Shown piece after piece: positions 61,303-64,000 of a DNA stretch of 64,000 bases. The position numbers were made by a program, and so were the translations under genes. The stretch is from a virus, in IMG/VR virus record IMGVR_UViG_3300023184_004051, positions 1 through 64,000 of that record. The stretch is one strand, 5' to 3'. The notes beneath the pieces were generated by a model. The model was given only the letters and a program-made list of their open reading frames with translations, ran no database searches and was not told the origin of the DNA. How positions within the stretch are numbered: the stretch's first letter is position 1; each line of letters opens with the position of its first letter.

Positions 61303-64000
61303 ATGAAAACTTACTACGCCAATCCAAACTACGCCGAGGCTGGCAACTCCGATAACTGGGTAGTAGTAGGGGCGCAAAGTGCTGATGTTTCCGTCAATGA
61401 CTTGACACAGTTGGCCGTTGGCAACATTTCAGCACCAACAAGTGCCTCAACTACCGGGTATTACTTCGCCCAAGTAGAGGATTTGACCCGCCTGACAAAG
61501 GGATGGTCATACCTCACCAAGACCAATCTCGGCCCTCGCAACCAAGCGAATGACACCTTTCAAGGCAACCGCCCGCAAGCGCCTGTCTCGGAACCCTATG
61601 TCTATGTTGCTGAAATCAACGGCTTCCTCAATGGCGACACTCTGGCAGTTTTGGAAGGTCAGCAAGAGAACCAACCTCCATTTTCCAATGCCGCCACTTC
61701 ATCTGACTATGGGACAAGTCAGTGGTCAGTCGTTCGCAACGCCGGTCTTATCCCGCTCGTCAGCACCGACCCCGGAAACTCCACCACATCGTTCTTGCAA
61801 CCCGAGAACTCGTCATCCCTCGCTTCACGCCTCATCGCCTACAACAACATTGACTATGGCGACACGAACTACGGAAACACCTACACGGATGACGGTGGCA
61901 ACACTCTGCCTGTCCCTGCAACCAAGAACTACGGCTCAAAGTTCACCCCAACTCCCGACAACTTGGGAAATGGAACAACGCAGAACTGGTATCTCGTCGC
62001 TTCAGGTGATGACACGGCTCAGGCAAACCTTCTCACGATGCTGCCGGATTTCACTACCGATGGCGAGCAAGTTGTCAGCGTGCAGGTTGGGCAGACCGCA
62101 ACAACCGTCACTTTGAGTGCGGCAAACTCCGCTTTCACCGTCGGTCAGACCTTGACGATTGTGACGAACAGCACAGGGGTGAGCAGTTCGCTGCCTTACC
62201 TGTCTACAAGCGCCCCGATGGGTTGGTTTGCTGGAAAGATTACAAGCATTGCCGGTGCGACCCTCTACACCGACCTCAACGACACCACTTCCAATACCGG
62301 AACGCTTGACCCCCTGCCCGGAAGCCTCAATAATGCTTTGACATTCACCGGCACAGTTTTGGGAACGAACACGATTACGATTTCAGCAGTTGGCTCAACA
62401 TCCAACTATGGCATCGCCGCCGGTCACACCCTGACTCTGACCAACACGATTTCCACTATCAGTTCAACGGCCTCAACCTTCACGGTCACCACGAGCGCCA
62501 CGCACTACATCGTTGCAGGTCAACAGGTCACCATCGCTGGCGTGACAGGGGCTACTTACACTCCTTACAACGGGACTTGGACTGTCGCTACGGTTGGGGC
62601 AACCACTTTCACCGTGACAAGCACCATCAACCCCGGAACGGTTAGCCCTGCGAGTGCAACGGCTTCGCAACAGGCGTATGTCGGCTCAATCATCGGAAAC
62701 GGCGTGGGTGCTGTAATCACGCTAGATGCCTATGGTGGGCCAATGGGACTCAATACCGCCATCACAAACGGCTCTGGCATCTCGTTTTCAGCAAACTACC
62801 TTGACAACAATGTGCGAGCATACGCAGCGACAATCACCAACTACACGCTCCGTGTCAATGACGACGGCAACAAGTTGGACTGCCAATACTCAACTGCGCC
62901 TTATTACGCCCAAAACTGCAAACTCTCCCTCTCATCGGCACTTTCCACTACCGGCGCTACGACGCAGGTTGTTCTCCGCAACAACGATGTGTATGACTAC
63001 ACCATCTATGGGGCGACGAACGGTGGAGTAGTTGTTGCAGTCATCTCAGGCGACAACTACCAAGAAATCACCGTCACGAGCGACACAACCATCTTGGGTT
63101 TTGGAACAGCAACCGCCACGGCTACAAGTTTCACGCCAAACTTCGCTTACCCCGCTCGCATCACCTCGCTTTACGATGTCACTCAGACAAAAAGTGGTGA
63201 TAATGACCGATACGGCAAAGTTCTTGTCCTCCCTGTCATCCCGCAGATTTACCGCAACGCCCCAATAGCGCAGTTCAAGAGTATGACCGCTTTGAGTGGT
63301 GGAATAACCGAAACGATTTCCGGCTCTACCTATTACTACGGGACAGTTGGAAGCACTTACTTCTCGTCTGACCCCTACACGGTTTCAGTAGATGATGTTT
63401 CCAATATCAACGTTGGCGACACGCTTACTTTCCGCAACGACTACAACCCGTGGTTCAGCAACTACACGACCAAGCCTCCGACATCCTCTGAATGGTCAAC
63501 CTATGGCGACAATGTGCCTTGGAGTTGGACACTCACCGATAGCGGCGCTTCAGGTTTCACCTGCACGAGCGGGGCGACCTTCATCATCCTTCCTGATGCA
63601 AATGGCTACTCCCTCCCCCTAGTGAAAGGGCAAGCAGCGTTCGGTGCGCCAACCTATGTTCCAAATGGGGCAAAAGTCACGGGTTGGAACGCCACGCAGA
63701 TTTTCTTTGACCAAAACACCACAGCAACCGTCGCCACCCCTGCCCAAAACATCCGCTTCTACCCCGGAACTTCAGGCTTCAACTATTGGAAGGTTTACTC
63801 GGTCAACACGGCGGATAACACCTTCGTCATCTACGGTTCGTCGGGGGCATACGAGCAGATTTCAGCATCTTACGGAACCAACGGCGACAGTCAGAACTAC
63901 ATCTTTGACTACAGTAATCACCTCTACGCAGGGAATACTGTAGACATTTCCAGCACGATTGGCGTTGGAGCGGGCGTTGTCGGACTGTCAAGTGCGGTAA
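61303..64000 (+). CDS. Large tail/baseplate protein, cut by the window end
   Basis: An open frame of 899 codons running off the end. It is Thr/Ser/Gly/Asn-rich and beta-rich with several sandwich-like repeats (TLTITLTNTISTISSTASTFTVTTSATHYI, GVTGATYTPYNGTWTVATVGATTFTVTSTINPG), and begins with KTYYANPNYAEAGNSDNWVVVGAQSADVSVNDLTQL. It follows the tape measure, where distal-tail or fibre genes normally lie. It probably forms the tail tip or host-binding fibre. Its C-terminus is unknown. Confidence 0.75.
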   Translation, partial: MKTYYANPNYAEAGNSDNWVVVGAQSADVSVNDLTQLAVGNISAPTSASTTGYYFAQVEDLTRLTKGWSYLTKTNLGPRNQANDTFQGNRPQAPVSEPYVYVAEINGFLNGDTLAVLEGQQENQPPFSNAATSSDYGTSQWSVVRNAGLIPLVSTDPGNSTTSFLQPENSSSLASRLIAYNNIDYGDTNYGNTYTDDGGNTLPVPATKNYGSKFTPTPDNLGNGTTQNWYLVASGDDTAQANLLTMLPDFTTDGEQVVSVQVGQTATTVTLSAANSAFTVGQTLTIVTNSTGVSSSLPYLSTSAPMGWFAGKITSIAGATLYTDLNDTTSNTGTLDPLPGSLNNALTFTGTVLGTNTITISAVGSTSNYGIAAGHTLTLTNTISTISSTASTFTVTTSATHYIVAGQQVTIAGVTGATYTPYNGTWTVATVGATTFTVTSTINPGTVSPASATASQQAYVGSIIGNGVGAVITLDAYGGPMGLNTAITNGSGISFSANYLDNNVRAYAATITNYTLRVNDDGNKLDCQYSTAPYYAQNCKLSLSSALSTTGATTQVVLRNNDVYDYTIYGATNGGVVVAVISGDNYQEITVTSDTTILGFGTATATATSFTPNFAYPARITSLYDVTQTKSGDNDRYGKVLVLPVIPQIYRNAPIAQFKSMTALSGGITETISGSTYYYGTVGSTYFSSDPYTVSVDDVSNINVGDTLTFRNDYNPWFSNYTTKPPTSSEWSTYGDNVPWSWTLTDSGASGFTCTSGATFIILPDANGYSLPLVKGQAAFGAPTYVPNGAKVTGWNATQIFFDQNTTATVATPAQNIRFYPGTSGFNYWKVYSVNTADNTFVIYGSSGAYEQISASYGTNGDSQNYIFDYSNHLYAGNTVDISSTIGVGAGVVGLSSAV

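Larger units (their letters stand above)
113..63106. repeat. High-copy dispersed DNA word TTTTGGAA/TTCCAAAA (about 51 copies)
   Basis: By eye, TTTTGGAA occurs about 25 times on the + strand, for example at 113, 4898, 9961, 12481, 17083, 20333, 31334, 38530, 45950, 54295 and 63099. TTCCAAAA occurs about 26 times, for example at 2452, 8609, 13939, 21748, 29317, 35201, 46385, 52201, 55039 and 60444. Chance expectation is about two. Confidence 0.8.
461..63627. repeat. High-copy dispersed DNA word TAGTGAAA/TTTCACTA (about 59 copies)
   Basis: By eye, TAGTGAAA occurs 38 times on the + strand, for example at 461, 3500, 8643, 18052, 20603, 24502, 27490, 34838, 36894, 39786, 48315, 53951, 57443 and 63620. 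TTTCACTA occurs about 21 times, for example at 572, 14037, 22487, 25200, 29349, 44394, 46088, 54733, 59573 and 62049. Chance expectation is about two. Copies are inside genes and in leaders, most often extended to TAGTGAAAT. Confidence 0.8.

Noticed and set aside
461-63627. The dispersed 8-base words as CRISPR repeats or cluster A stoperators
   Set aside because: They are short, irregularly spaced, on both strands and mostly inside genes. Cluster A stoperators are longer and mainly intergenic, and CRISPR repeats are regular and longer.

Overview
The window is one continuous stretch of a tailed double-stranded DNA phage genome (siphovirus-like), about 53-57% GC by eye, with nearly all genes packed head to tail, many overlapping by 1-11 bases. 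An actinobacterial host is suggested by two WhiB-type iron-sulfur proteins, an Rpf-like transglycosylase domain, a GH25 lysin, frequent GTG/TTG starts, and many genes that appear to be transcribed leaderless (a -10 hexamer of form TAnnnT ending 6-7 bases before the start codon). I see no integrase, tRNA, CRISPR array, DNA polymerase, helicase or terminase, so the window is only part of the genome.

Layout. 1-560: gene-free, C/G-run-rich DNA with a strong G-quadruplex candidate. 0.6-18.6 kb: mostly small genes on both strands: a SAM methyltransferase, a glycosyltransferase plus DNA methyltransferase pair, a metallophosphoesterase, a dCMP-deaminase-like protein, oligoribonuclease, gamma-glutamylcyclotransferase-like protein, two WhiB proteins, lysin and putative holin, SSB, and many hypotheticals. 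18.6-35.5 kb: portal, a long protein ending in an XkdF-type serine protease domain, and then an unusual block of eight large proteins that share 15 copies of a short tag (consensus KGDxPGHPFRGNQY/W), with a Dps ferritin among them. One of these (1248 residues) strings kinase-like, ParB-like, acetyltransferase and ADP-ribosyltransferase-like domains between tags, and another is a HELGH metallopeptidase. I read this as a tagged set of capsid-internal, possibly injected, cargo proteins. 35.5-43.3 kb: Rpf-like muralytic protein, a C5 DNA methyltransferase carrying an out-of-frame nested HNH endonuclease gene, two paralogous SPPY-type DNA methyltransferases, small genes, and a Cas4/RecB-like nuclease. 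43.4-64 kb: scaffold-like protein, capsid cement, major capsid protein, a small metabolic block (phosphoesterase, DUF4406, DUF1003, Nmad1-like), then tail and connector genes: two paralogous tail-tube proteins, tail assembly chaperones with a GGGAAAA frameshift site, tape measure, and a large tail protein cut by the window end.

Two 8-base words, TAGTGAAA (about 59 copies on both strands) and TTTTGGAA (about 51 copies), are scattered through the window at roughly 25-30 times chance expectation. They are partly written into codons by near-invariant codon choices, which points to selection on the DNA itself.

Counts and coordinates of motifs were made by eye; no database search was run. Family names rest on recognised motifs.
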